NCBI GenBank assembly: GCA_025925185.1
Contig: JAICLV010000075.1
Coordinates: 1-11,556 of the forward strand
Direction of reading: 5' to 3'
DNA from: Acidothermaceae bacterium
GTDB taxonomy: Bacteria > Actinomycetota > Actinomycetes > Acidothermales > Acidothermaceae
Length of the DNA: 11,556 bases
Shown here piece after piece: positions 1 to 6,966 of this stretch (positions within the stretch are counted from its first letter, which is position 1; the number at the start of each line of letters is the position of its first letter). Position numbers and translations under genes: made by a program. Below the pieces are notes generated by a model. That model did no database searches, was not told where the DNA came from, and saw only the letters and a list, made by a program, of their open reading frames with translations.

Positions 1-1338
1 CACGGTCGCGGGGGCGCCGACGGCGACCTTCGACGCGTCAGCTTCGTCGATGTTCGCGACCATCTGCAGTTCCGTGAGGTTGGTCAGGGTGATGAAGCCG
101 GACGACGAGGAGCTCGCCGAGTTCGCCGAGTTCGAACCGGTCGACGCGCTCACGGTCTGGCCGACGCTGGCGTTGATGGCGCCGATCGTTCCGTCGGCAG
201 GCGCGGTGAGCGACGTGGCGTCGAGCGTTTGCTGCGCGGTGTCGACCTGGGCTTGCGCCTGCTCGACGCTCGCCTGTGCGCCTTCGACGTCCGACGATTG
301 CGGCGGAGCGGTCTTTTGCGCGTCGCTGTTTTGCAGCGACTGCAGGGAGAGCTGGGCGTTTGTCAGTTGCTGTTGTGCGTTCTTTATCGACTGGTTGTCC
401 TTCGCGATCGCCGCGACCTGGTTGTTTCGCGCGTTCGTGACGGCCGACTGATCCTTGTCGATCGCCGCCTGGTCTCGCGCGAGGGCGCTGGTCTCGCTGT
501 TGGCCGCGTTGGTCGCTGCGGTGCTGTTGGCCGGCGTGCCGTTGCCGTCGGCGGTGAGCTTCGCGGTGTCGTTGGCGATCGCGACCTGGTCTTTGGCGAC
601 GGCCGCGTTCGCCGGCGCGCAACCGGCCAGCGCCGGCGGGCCGCACTGGGCCGCTTGTGTCGCCTTGTCGTTCGTCAGCTGCACGCTGTCGGCGTTTTCC
701 TGGGCGAGGTCGATCGCGTATTGCTGCGCCGCTTGGCTCTCGGCTGCCGTGACCGCCGCGCCGAGCGTGCTCTCATCTTGCACGTAGGTGGCCTGATCGG
801 TGGCCGACTGCTGCTGCGCTTGCTGCAACGCGGCGGCCTGTTGCGTTTGGTCAAGCGAGAGATTTTGCTTCGCGTTGTCGAGGGCGGTTTGCGCTGAGGT
901 CACCTGCTGCTGAGCCTGCGCCTCCGAGATCTGGATGCCTTGTTTCACAAGCGACGTCGCACCCTGCTCGAGCGTGGTCAGCTTGGCTTGCGCCGAGGCG
1001 AGCTGCGCCTCGGCCGCGTCGAGACTCGCTTTAGCCGACGCGGAGTCGACGCGCGCCAGCAGCTGGCCGGCCTTGACCTTGTCGCCGACCTTGACGTCGA
1101 GCTCGGTGAGCTTGCCGCTGGTCGCGAAGTTGACCGCGATGTCGTTGGGGGCCGTGACGTTGCCGCTCGAGCTGATCGTCGTCATCACCGTCCCGACGCC
1201 GACCGTGGCGGTGCGGGTCTCGGACGACGCGGTGTTGCGCACGCTCGGTGGCCCGAGGGAGGTGTAGGCGAATGCCCCGCCAGCCGCGGCGACCGCGACC
1301 AACGCCGTGTTGAGCACCTTCAACTTCGTCGACTGCAT
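1..1338 (-). CDS. HlyD/MacA-type efflux periplasmic-adaptor-like protein, C-terminus cut off by window edge
   Basis: The reading frame is open from an ATG at 1338 to the window edge, giving 446 residues with the C-terminus missing. A purine-rich AGGGAAAG lies upstream of the start. Residues 8-28 form a hydrophobic signal anchor. Residues about 45-98 resemble the first half of a lipoyl/barrel-sandwich domain (GKLTELDVKVGDKVKAGQLL). Residues about 102-366 are an Ala/Gln/Asp/Asn-rich coiled-coil hairpin. Residues about 374-396 (TAPADGTIGAINASVGQTV) are the returning lipoyl half, and a Ser/Asn-rich stretch then leads to the start of the beta-barrel domain. The family bridges an inner-membrane pump to the outside; in actinobacteria such genes usually precede a MacB-type ATPase and permease, which would lie left of this window (inferred). 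The hairpin turn near residue 236 is CGPPALAGC, flanked by C232 and C240. Divergence from a two-component operon suggests control by it. The family is clear; the substrate is unknown. Confidence 0.85.
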   Translation of the reverse strand, partial: MQSTKLKVLNTALVAVAAAGGAFAYTSLGPPSVRNTASSETRTATVGVGTVMTTISSSGNVTAPNDIAVNFATSGKLTELDVKVGDKVKAGQLLARVDSASAKASLDAAEAQLASAQAKLTTLEQGATSLVKQGIQISEAQAQQQVTSAQTALDNAKQNLSLDQTQQAAALQQAQQQSATDQATYVQDESTLGAAVTAAESQAAQQYAIDLAQENADSVQLTNDKATQAAQCGPPALAGCAPANAAVAKDQVAIANDTAKLTADGNGTPANSTAATNAANSETSALARDQAAIDKDQSAVTNARNNQVAAIAKDNQSIKNAQQQLTNAQLSLQSLQNSDAQKTAPPQSSDVEGAQASVEQAQAQVDTAQQTLDATSLTAPADGTIGAINASVGQTVSASTGSNSANSASSSSSGFITLTNLTELQMVANIDEADASKVAVGAPATV

Positions 1339-1393
1339 CTCTGCTTTCCCTGGCCGCCCGGCAATTCGTGCGAGCACAGGGCACCAGCGCAAG

Positions 1394-1432
1394 CTGGGAG
1401 CGCGCTGGGAAACTGCCGAGAGCCCCCTGGGA
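1394..1432 (+). repeat. CTGGGA direct repeats on an 11-bp grid
   Basis: CTGGGA occurs at 1394-1399, 1405-1410 and 1427-1432, which is 11 and 22 bp apart. The empty slot at 1416 holds the degenerate CCGAGA. The series is 56-94 bp upstream of the adaptor ATG on the other strand. It may be a second regulator-binding array serving that promoter. The hexamer differs from the one at 1453-1492, so it could belong to another regulator or be chance. Confidence 0.35.
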
Positions 1433-1452
1433 CCTGCCGTCGTCCACCGAAT

Positions 1453-1492
1453 CTCAGCCTTTTCACAGGCGGCTCTCAGGCAACATGCAGCC
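1453..1492 (+). promoter_or_regulatory. Four heptamer direct repeats at exact 11-bp spacing, probable response-regulator binding site
   Basis: The heptamers are CTCAGCC (1453-1459), CACAGGC (1464-1470), CTCAGGC (1475-1481) and TGCAGCC (1486-1492). The core CAG and the last C are invariant, and every start is exactly 11 bp after the previous one, so all sit on one DNA face. OmpR/PhoB-family regulators bind head-to-tail as dimers to repeats with this period. The array ends 46 bp before the response-regulator start, which fits autoregulation and possibly control of the divergent adaptor gene. The pattern is visible; binding is inferred. Confidence 0.55.
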
Positions 1493-1538
1493 TGCTCCCA
1501 AACAGTGAGGACAGTCGCCGCCCGAAGGAGGCCGATCC

Positions 1539-2243
1539 GTGCCCGCGCCCACCCGAGTGCTCGTCGTCGATGACGAGGCCAACATCACCGATCTCGTCGC
1601 CACTGCCTTGCGTTACGAGGGTTTCCAGGTCACCACCGCGAACTCGGGGGCGCAGGCCCTGGAGCTCGCGACGTCCGCGAAACCCGACCTTGTCGTGCTC
1701 GACGTCATGCTGCCCGACGTCGACGGGTTCGAGGTGGCCCGCAGGCTTGGCGGTCAGGCGCAAACTGCGGCCCGCAGCGTGCCGGTGCTCTTTCTCACCG
1801 CGCGCGACACCACCGACGACAAGGTGCGTGGCCTCACCATCGGCGGCGACGACTACGTCACGAAGCCGTTTTCGCTGGCCGAGTTGGTGGCACGGGTGCA
1901 TGCCGTGCTGCGCCGGTCGAAGGGGTACGGGCACGGCTCCTCGCGGTTGAGTTTCGCAGACCTCGAGATGGACGACGACACCCGAGACGTCACGCGCGGC
2001 GTCCGCTCCATCGAGCTGACGGCGACGGAGTACCGGCTGCTGCGTTATCTGCTCGCCAACGCGCGCAAGGTGCTCACCCGCGCGCAGCTTCTCGATCATG
2101 TCTGGGATTACGACTTCGGCGGTGACTCTGGGGTCTTGGAGACGTACATTTCCTATCTGCGCAAGAAAATCGACATCGACGCGCCGCCGTTAATCCACAC
2201 CGTGCGTGGCGTCGGGTACACGCTTCGACTACCGAAGGAATGA
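1539..2243 (+). CDS. OmpR/PhoB-family response regulator of a two-component system
   Basis: The 234-residue product is the normal length for the family. The receiver domain (about 5-122) has the acidic pair D11/D12, the phosphoacceptor D55 in LVVLDVMLPD, the switch residue T87 (FLTARD) and K109 (YVTKPFS). A winged-helix DNA-binding domain fills about 135-232, with the typical ELTATEYRLLRYLL, RAQLLDHVWDYDF and TVRGVGYTLR segments. The GTG start is 8 bases after GAAGGAG. The stop overlaps the kinase start as ATGA, so the two are cognate and translationally coupled. When phosphorylated it should bind phased direct repeats, and such repeats lie just upstream at 1453-1492. Likely targets are this operon and the divergent efflux adaptor (inferred from position). 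All catalytic residues are present. Confidence 0.95.
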   Translation: MPAPTRVLVVDDEANITDLVATALRYEGFQVTTANSGAQALELATSAKPDLVVLDVMLPDVDGFEVARRLGGQAQTAARSVPVLFLTARDTTDDKVRGLTIGGDDYVTKPFSLAELVARVHAVLRRSKGYGHGSSRLSFADLEMDDDTRDVTRGVRSIELTATEYRLLRYLLANARKVLTRAQLLDHVWDYDFGGDSGVLETYISYLRKKIDIDAPPLIHTVRGVGYTLRLPKE

Positions 2244-3769
2244 CCAGACTCGCCGTCTCAATGCGCGCTCGGCTGGTAGCGGCACTCATCGCGCTCGCCG
2301 CCGTCGGGCTGGTGGTCGCCGCCTTCGTGACCCACGCGCTGCTCGCCTCGTTCTTGCTCAACCGTTTCGACGCACAGCAGGCCAGCACCAGCCGGTTCGT
2401 CTATCCCGTGGTCGTGCGCGGAGGGCAGGTCTTCGATCCACGTGGCCCGCTGCAGTCGAGCCGGTTGCTGCCGACCAACTCCTACGTCGCGGTTGTCGAC
2501 AACGCCGGCAACGTGATCGGCCAGTGGAGTTACGACGCGGACGACGGAACGTGGGTCGCGCCGACGGCTGCTTCGACACCACAGCTGCCGAAGACGACGA
2601 CCGCGCACGCGAAGCCGTTCACCGTGACCGACAAGCACGGCAACCGCTATCGGGTGCTCGTCGATCACGACCCGAAAGACGCGCTCACCGTGCGCAGCAC
2701 CGGCGCTCCGGCGGTGGCGGTGTTCGCGACGCCGTTGCGCGACGTCGACCAGACACTCGGGCGGCTGACGAAGGTCGAGATCGGCGTCGCCGCCGGCGTG
2801 CTGGTCGCACTGGGGGCGGTCGCCTGGTTCGCGGTTGGTGTGGGGTTGCGGCCGCTGCGCAAGATGGAGCAAAGCGCCGACGCCATCGCGGCGGGTGACC
2901 TCTCGCGCCGGGTCGAGCATCCCGACCCGCGCACCGAGGTCGGGCGCCTCGGCCTTTCGCTCAACACGATGCTCGGCCGCATCGAGGAGGCGTTTGAGGC
3001 GCGCGCGGCGTCGGAGGAGCGGTTGCGTCGCTTCCTCGCCGACGCGTCCCACGAGTTGCGCACGCCGCTGACGTCGATTCGCGGGTACGCCGAGCTGTTC
3101 CGACGCGGAGCGTCGCGTCGTCCGGACGATTTGGAAAAGGCGATGCGCCGCATCGAGGACGAGTCGGCGCGGATGAGCGCGCTCGTCGACGAACTGCTGC
3201 TGCTCGCCCGACTCGACCAGGGTCGGGTTCCCGACCGTGAGCCGGTGCTGCTGTCGGAGTTGGCGGCCGACGCGTGCGACGACCTGCGCACCGCGGCGCC
3301 CGACCGGGTTGTGACGCTCGACGCGGATCCCGACGCGGTCGTGAGCGGCGACGAGATGCAGCTGCGACAGGTCATCGCTAACCTGCTCGGCAACGCGCGG
3401 GTGCACACGCCGCCCGGCGCGTCGGTCGACGTGCGGGTGGCGGTCGAGGGCGCGATCGTCGTGTTGGATGTCGCCGATCACGGCCCCGGCCTGCCGCCGC
3501 AGGACCTGCCGCGCGTGTTCGACCGCTTCTACCGCGCCGACGCGTCGCGCGGCCGCCACCAAGGGGGCGCCGGGCTCGGGCTGTCGATCGTCGCGGCGAT
3601 CGTGCAGGCGCACGGCGGCCGGGTCGGCGTGTCGAACGTAGCGGGCGCCGGGGCCCGATTCCGGGTCGAGTTGCCTGCGTTGGAACTCACATCGGATTCC
3701 CAGTCGCAGGACAGATTTGTTCCGGTCGGAAGACCGATAGTGGAGGCAGGACCTGGGAGGAACGGATGA
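2240..3769 (+). CDS. Membrane sensor histidine kinase (HAMP, HisKA, HATPase_c)
   Basis: This 509-residue kinase starts at the ATG that overlaps the regulator stop; a second in-frame ATG at 2261 is possible. Transmembrane helix 1 spans about 10-37 and helix 2 about 181-203, enclosing an extracellular sensor region of some 140 residues with no motif I recognise. HAMP follows at about 203-255. The H-box FLADASHELRTPLTSIRGY carries the phospho-accepting H271. The N-box NLLGNA (N385), the G1 box DHGPGLPP (413-420), the F box around FDRFYRADASR and the G2 box GGAGLGLS (442-449) are intact, so an active kinase is expected. Residues after about 482 are a non-conserved polar tail. The gene ends in another ATGA overlap with the downstream anchored protein. 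The divergent efflux gene suggests an envelope or drug signal, but the ligand is unknown. Confidence 0.95.
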   Translation: MTRLAVSMRARLVAALIALAAVGLVVAAFVTHALLASFLLNRFDAQQASTSRFVYPVVVRGGQVFDPRGPLQSSRLLPTNSYVAVVDNAGNVIGQWSYDADDGTWVAPTAASTPQLPKTTTAHAKPFTVTDKHGNRYRVLVDHDPKDALTVRSTGAPAVAVFATPLRDVDQTLGRLTKVEIGVAAGVLVALGAVAWFAVGVGLRPLRKMEQSADAIAAGDLSRRVEHPDPRTEVGRLGLSLNTMLGRIEEAFEARAASEERLRRFLADASHELRTPLTSIRGYAELFRRGASRRPDDLEKAMRRIEDESARMSALVDELLLLARLDQGRVPDREPVLLSELAADACDDLRTAAPDRVVTLDADPDAVVSGDEMQLRQVIANLLGNARVHTPPGASVDVRVAVEGAIVVLDVADHGPGLPPQDLPRVFDRFYRADASRGRHQGGAGLGLSIVAAIVQAHGGRVGVSNVAGAGARFRVELPALELTSDSQSQDRFVPVGRPIVEAGPGRNG

Positions 3770-4458
3770 GCGTCTCTGACGAGATCTCCGGCGGGCCGGA
3801 CCGGCCCCGAAACCGAGTGGTGGCCTGGGCCACGCTGGCCCTGCTCGGTGCGGTCGCGTTGGGTGGCGGCGCGTACGCGGCGACGCGCGGCGGCGGGGGT
3901 CCGTCCATGCCCGCGGCGGCGCAGTTGGCTGCGGCCACCGCCTCGCCGAGCCCCTCGTCGTCCGCCTCGCCCAATAACGACGGACGACGCGGGCCCGGCG
4001 GCCCGATGATGCGCGGGCCGGCCGGCGTCGGCGGGATGCTCGGCCTTGGCGGGATGTTCGGCGTCGGCGGCCAGGTGCTGCACGGCGAGTCGACCGTGCA
4101 GACGCGCGACGGCAAGACGCAGATCGTCGACACTCAGCGCGGCATTATCAGCTCGCTCGACAGCGCGAAGAAGTCGCTGACGGTGACCAGCAGCGACAAG
4201 GTGTCGTTCAGCTACGTCACCGACTCGTCGACCCGGTTCATCGTCTTCAGCGCCAGCAAGCCCGCGCAAGCGACGTTCGCCGAGCTCAAGACGGGCGACA
4301 CCGTCGAGATCGCAGCGATCCGCAGTGGCGACACGCGCACCGTGAAGGCGGTGGTCGACGGCGTGCCGACGATCAAGGACCACATGGGTCGGCCGGGTCC
4401 GGGTCACCGACCCGGCGCCCCGTCGCCCTCGGCTTCGGCGTCAGGCGCTTCCGCGTAG
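3766..4458 (+). CDS. Membrane-anchored extracellular protein with DUF5666-like domain
   Basis: The product has 230 residues. GGGAGG at 3755-3760 sits 5 bases before the ATG, which overlaps the kinase stop. The N-terminus is short and cytoplasmic, with one transmembrane helix at about 19-39. Then come Ser/Pro-rich and Gly/Met-rich low-complexity stretches (55-105), a compact beta-rich region at about 124-198, and a Pro/Ser/Ala tail. The folded part (GIISSLDSAKKSLTV, then T.F, then FAELKTGDTVEI and VKAVVDG) follows the pattern of DUF5666, a small OB-like domain of unknown function on secreted proteins. Coupling to a two-component pair suggests a third component on the outer face, as an accessory sensor or envelope factor. 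That role is inferred from position only. Confidence 0.7.
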   Translation: MSVSDEISGGPDRPRNRVVAWATLALLGAVALGGGAYAATRGGGGPSMPAAAQLAAATASPSPSSSASPNNDGRRGPGGPMMRGPAGVGGMLGLGGMFGVGGQVLHGESTVQTRDGKTQIVDTQRGIISSLDSAKKSLTVTSSDKVSFSYVTDSSTRFIVFSASKPAQATFAELKTGDTVEIAAIRSGDTRTVKAVVDGVPTIKDHMGRPGPGHRPGAPSPSASASGASA

Positions 4459-4506
4459 TCTCGTGCTGCCCGCTCGCGCTGACCGGGCGGTGGGTAGCCG
4501 AGACCT

Positions 4507-4512
4507 GGGAGG
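4507..4512 (+). promoter_or_regulatory. Ribosome binding site that decides the start of the cysteine ligase gene
   Basis: GGGAGG stands 4 bases before the GTG at 4517. The same frame also opens at a GTG at 4463, but that codon has no purine-rich site before it. Homology to the family begins only after residue 19 of the longer form, so 4517 is preferred. Confidence 0.7.
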
Positions 4513-4516
4513 CGCC

Positions 4517-5656
4517 GTGCCCGTCGCGTTGGACCAGCAGTTGCGGCCCGTGCGCATCGGCGGCCGGCCGCTGCCGCTCGTCGGCAAGGCGCGCATCTAC
4601 GTGTGCGGAGTCACGCCCTATGACGTGACGCACCTCGGACACGCGGCCACTTACGTCTGGGTCGACGTCGTCGGCCGGTTGCTGCGATACCTCGGCATCG
4701 ACGTCGAGTTGTGTCGCAACGTCACCGACGTGGACGACGTGTTGGTCGCGGCCGCGCGCCGAGCCGGTTCGCCCTACGACGCGTTCGCGGCGGTGCAGCA
4801 GTTCCAGTTCGAGCAAGACATGGCCGCGCTCGGGGTCCGTCGTCCGACGCACGAGCCACGCGCGCACAACTTCGTGCGACACGTCGTCTCGCTCGCCGCC
4901 GCGCTGGTCGAGAACGGTCACGCGTACGTGCGCGACGGCTCGGTCTACTTCCGCGGAGCGGAAGTGCCCGCAACCGTTGGACTCTCTCGCGACGAGGCGC
5001 TCGCGCTGTCGACCGAATTCCACGACGAGCCGGACGACCCCGCGAAGGACGACCCGTTCGACGTCGCGGTCTGGCGAGCCACTGAGGAGGGTCAGCCGGC
5101 GTGGCCGAGCCCGTGGGGCCCCGGCCGGCCGGGCTGGCACGCCGAGTGCACCGCGATGGCGGTGTCGGCGTTCGGGTCGTCGCTCGACCTGCATGCGGGT
5201 GGCGCCGACCTGCGCTTCCCGCATCACGCTTATGAATCGGCGCAGGCGGAGGCCTTCTCGGGTGTCCGGCCGTTCGCCCGGGCATGGATGCACGTCGGCA
5301 TCGTGCGTGTCCGCGGCGAGAAGATGGCCAAGTCCGCCCGCAACCTCGTGCTCGTGTCGGACTTGTTGCGCGACCACACCGCCGCCGCGTTGCGCTTGCT
5401 GTTGTTGCGCCGGGGCTGGGCCGACTCGTGGGACTTCGACGCGGCGGAGTTCGGCGCCGTCGAAAACGATGTCGAGCGGTTGTTCGGCGCTTCGGCGCGA
5501 CCCGATCACGGCCTGCCGACCTCGGCCGCCGCGTCGTCCGAGGCCGTCTTGACGGCGTTGCGTGACGACCTCGATGTGCGAGGGGCGTTGGAAATCGCCT
5601 TCGACGAAGGGGGTTCCGCCGCGCGAACGCTGGTCGAAATCCTGGGCCTTCGGTAA
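4517..5656 (+). CDS. MshC/cysteinyl-tRNA-synthetase-like cysteine ligase
   Basis: This 379-residue class I synthetase-fold protein activates cysteine with ATP by family homology. From the GTG start, YVCGVTPYDVTHLGHAATY (28-46) carries zinc ligand C30 and the HIGH-type motif. RNVTDVDD follows at 67-74. GRPGWHAEC (203-211) gives W207 and zinc ligand C211. FPHHAYE (234-240) gives H236 and E240, and KMAKS (269-273) is the KMSKS loop. All zinc ligands are present. The CG-x-TPYD signature is that of MshC (cysteine:GlcN-inositol ligase of mycothiol synthesis), whereas CysRS has CGPTVYD. The protein lacks the C-terminal anticodon-binding part of CysRS and is close to MshC length. Divergences (DLHAGGADL, KMAKS) leave open a CysRS-like paralogue with another acceptor. 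It begins 58 bp after the DUF5666-like gene and may share its transcript. The family is sure; the acceptor is not. Confidence 0.75.
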   Translation: MPVALDQQLRPVRIGGRPLPLVGKARIYVCGVTPYDVTHLGHAATYVWVDVVGRLLRYLGIDVELCRNVTDVDDVLVAAARRAGSPYDAFAAVQQFQFEQDMAALGVRRPTHEPRAHNFVRHVVSLAAALVENGHAYVRDGSVYFRGAEVPATVGLSRDEALALSTEFHDEPDDPAKDDPFDVAVWRATEEGQPAWPSPWGPGRPGWHAECTAMAVSAFGSSLDLHAGGADLRFPHHAYESAQAEAFSGVRPFARAWMHVGIVRVRGEKMAKSARNLVLVSDLLRDHTAAALRLLLLRRGWADSWDFDAAEFGAVENDVERLFGASARPDHGLPTSAAASSEAVLTALRDDLDVRGALEIAFDEGGSAARTLVEILGLR

Positions 5657-5664
5657 GCGGCGGC

Positions 5665-6942
5665 TCAGTCGACGCCGAGCGTGCTCGCCAACCGGTCGAG
5701 AAACTCGGTTGTGAGCATCGGCGATTGGCCGCCGACCACCTCTCGCTCGACGATCTCGACGACCACGACGTTCGAGTCCTTGATCGCGGCTGCCAACGTG
5801 TCGGGCTCGGTTTTCGCCGCTTGCGAGTTCAGCAGGTAGGCGTTCGCGAAGAACGGCGTCACGGCGAACCGGCTGGCGTCGGTGAAGGAGTCGCTGACCA
5901 ACAGCGTCCGGCCGTTGACGAGCGGCGCGCCCGTTGTCGTGTTGACGATCCGGCCCGGCGTGTCGGTGACGCTCTTCACCCCGCTGCGGTCCACCGCGAG
6001 GGTGTCGGCGGTCTCGTGATGCGCGGCTCCGAGCAGGTCGGACAGATCGCTGTTCATCAGCGCGGGACCGAGGTCGCGCACCTGCGTGGTCGGCCAAATC
6101 TCGCGGTCAAGGGCGTCGGCGAGCATACGCGCGTAGATCAGCGCTCCGGTGTTGTTCCAGTGGGTGTCAGTCTTGCGGTACAGCAAGACGTCAGGATGCG
6201 CGTTCTTGGCCTGCTGGATCGCGCCGCGCAGGTCGTGGTAACCGACCGGCGGGTTCGCCGCTAACGCGTTCCAGAAAGCCTTTTCCCCGGCCATGGCGCA
6301 GCTTTTTGCCGCGACGCTGTCAGGGATGAACTCGGGGTAGACGTCGCTCTTGTCAGGAGGGATGAAGAGCGCGAACTGCTTCCCCCCGGCGCGGACGAGG
6401 TGCGAAAGCCGCTGAAATCGCTCGGCGATGACGGCAGGCGGCAGCGTCGTCTGGCAAGCGTCCCGGAAGTCAGTGCCGTAGAAAAGCCAGCCGTCCTCGC
6501 CGGTCACAACCGTGGGGAACTCAGGCGCGGCTTGCGCGGTAGCCTGCGGCTGTGGGGCGCCGACACCCGCCACACCCGCGACGCCGAGGGCGCTCGTGGT
6601 CGGGGTCTGGCCGTTGGCTCCGTAATTCGGGTTCTCGCCAAAGACGTTTCGTTCGACCTCGGTGTTGGCCTGGACCGCTTTGTCGCGTAACGGCAGATGA
6701 TCGGTCGCCCATTTGTCGAACGCGCCGAACGCTCCCCATCCCGCGTGGGCGGTGGGGAAGTCGCTCAACTTCTTGTTTTCGATCTGCGACGCGCGCACCC
6801 CGACGATCGCGGCGATCGCCGGGCCGAAGAAGAAGATGAGGGCGAGCGCGATCACCACCGGACGAGAACGCCGAAGCGGCGCGGGCGGCGCTGTCGGCGC
6901 CGGCGCCGGTGCTCTTGCCGACTCCCCGGCGGTGGCGACCAT
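5665..6942 (-). CDS. AlgX/AlgJ-like SGNH O-acetyltransferase partner protein
   Basis: The 425-residue product starts at an ATG 4 bases after GGGAG. It has a Pro/Ala-rich cytoplasmic N-terminus, one transmembrane helix at about 29-50 and a large extracytoplasmic domain. The region DKWATDHLPLRDKAV (76-90), EDGWLFYG (149-156) and the DTHWNNTG motif (259-266) mark the alginate O-acetyltransferase AlgX/AlgJ family. A serine motif, VSDSFTD (349-355), lies where the family has GDSF. The likely catalytic set is D259, H261 and S352. An Ala/Gly/Pro/Gln-rich insert at about 113-140 looks unstructured. It lies 24 bp downstream of the AlgI-type MBOAT gene on the same strand, so the two probably form one operon: the MBOAT exports acetyl groups and this protein transfers them to a surface glycan. 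The polymer is unknown. The gene converges on the cysteine ligase gene with an 8-bp gap. Confidence 0.85.
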   Translation of the reverse strand: MVATAGESARAPAPAPTAPPAPLRRSRPVVIALALIFFFGPAIAAIVGVRASQIENKKLSDFPTAHAGWGAFGAFDKWATDHLPLRDKAVQANTEVERNVFGENPNYGANGQTPTTSALGVAGVAGVGAPQPQATAQAAPEFPTVVTGEDGWLFYGTDFRDACQTTLPPAVIAERFQRLSHLVRAGGKQFALFIPPDKSDVYPEFIPDSVAAKSCAMAGEKAFWNALAANPPVGYHDLRGAIQQAKNAHPDVLLYRKTDTHWNNTGALIYARMLADALDREIWPTTQVRDLGPALMNSDLSDLLGAAHHETADTLAVDRSGVKSVTDTPGRIVNTTTGAPLVNGRTLLVSDSFTDASRFAVTPFFANAYLLNSQAAKTEPDTLAAAIKDSNVVVVEIVEREVVGGQSPMLTTEFLDRLASTLGVD

Positions 6943-6966
6943 TTCACTCCCTTCTGCGTGCGGTGG

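Larger units (their letters stand above)
1339..1538. promoter_or_regulatory. Divergent promoter region between efflux adaptor and two-component operon
   Basis: This 200-bp spacer has no coding signature of its own and separates the ATG at 1338 (minus) from the GTG at 1539 (plus). It must hold both promoters. I could not place convincing -10/-35 boxes on either strand. It carries two series of 11-bp-phased direct repeats (listed separately) and inverted GAGAGCC (1418-1424) / GGCTCTC (1471-1477). A good ribosome site, GAAGGAG at 1524-1530, lies 8 bases before the GTG of the response regulator and supports that start. Confidence 0.7.

Noticed and set aside
3723..3736. Hairpin CGGTC-GGAA-GACCG with a GNRA-type loop before the DUF5666-like start
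   Set aside because: The stem is only 5 bp and lies inside the kinase coding end; there is not enough to claim an RNA element.
4399..4415. Stem-loop CCGGGTC-ACC-GACCCGG near the end of the DUF5666-like gene, possible terminator
   Set aside because: It lies inside the coding sequence, has no T-run after it, and the Pro/Gly/Arg-rich tail explains the base pattern.
4459..4516. Independent promoter or terminator between the DUF5666-like gene and the cysteine ligase gene
   Set aside because: Only a 5-bp GCCCG/CGGGC pair and no recognisable -10 or -35 boxes; read-through from the sensor operon is the simpler view but not shown.
4373..6097. Long open minus-strand frame opposite the cysteine ligase gene and running into the AlgX-like gene
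   Set aside because: Arg-rich shadow without motifs; it overlaps two well-supported genes.
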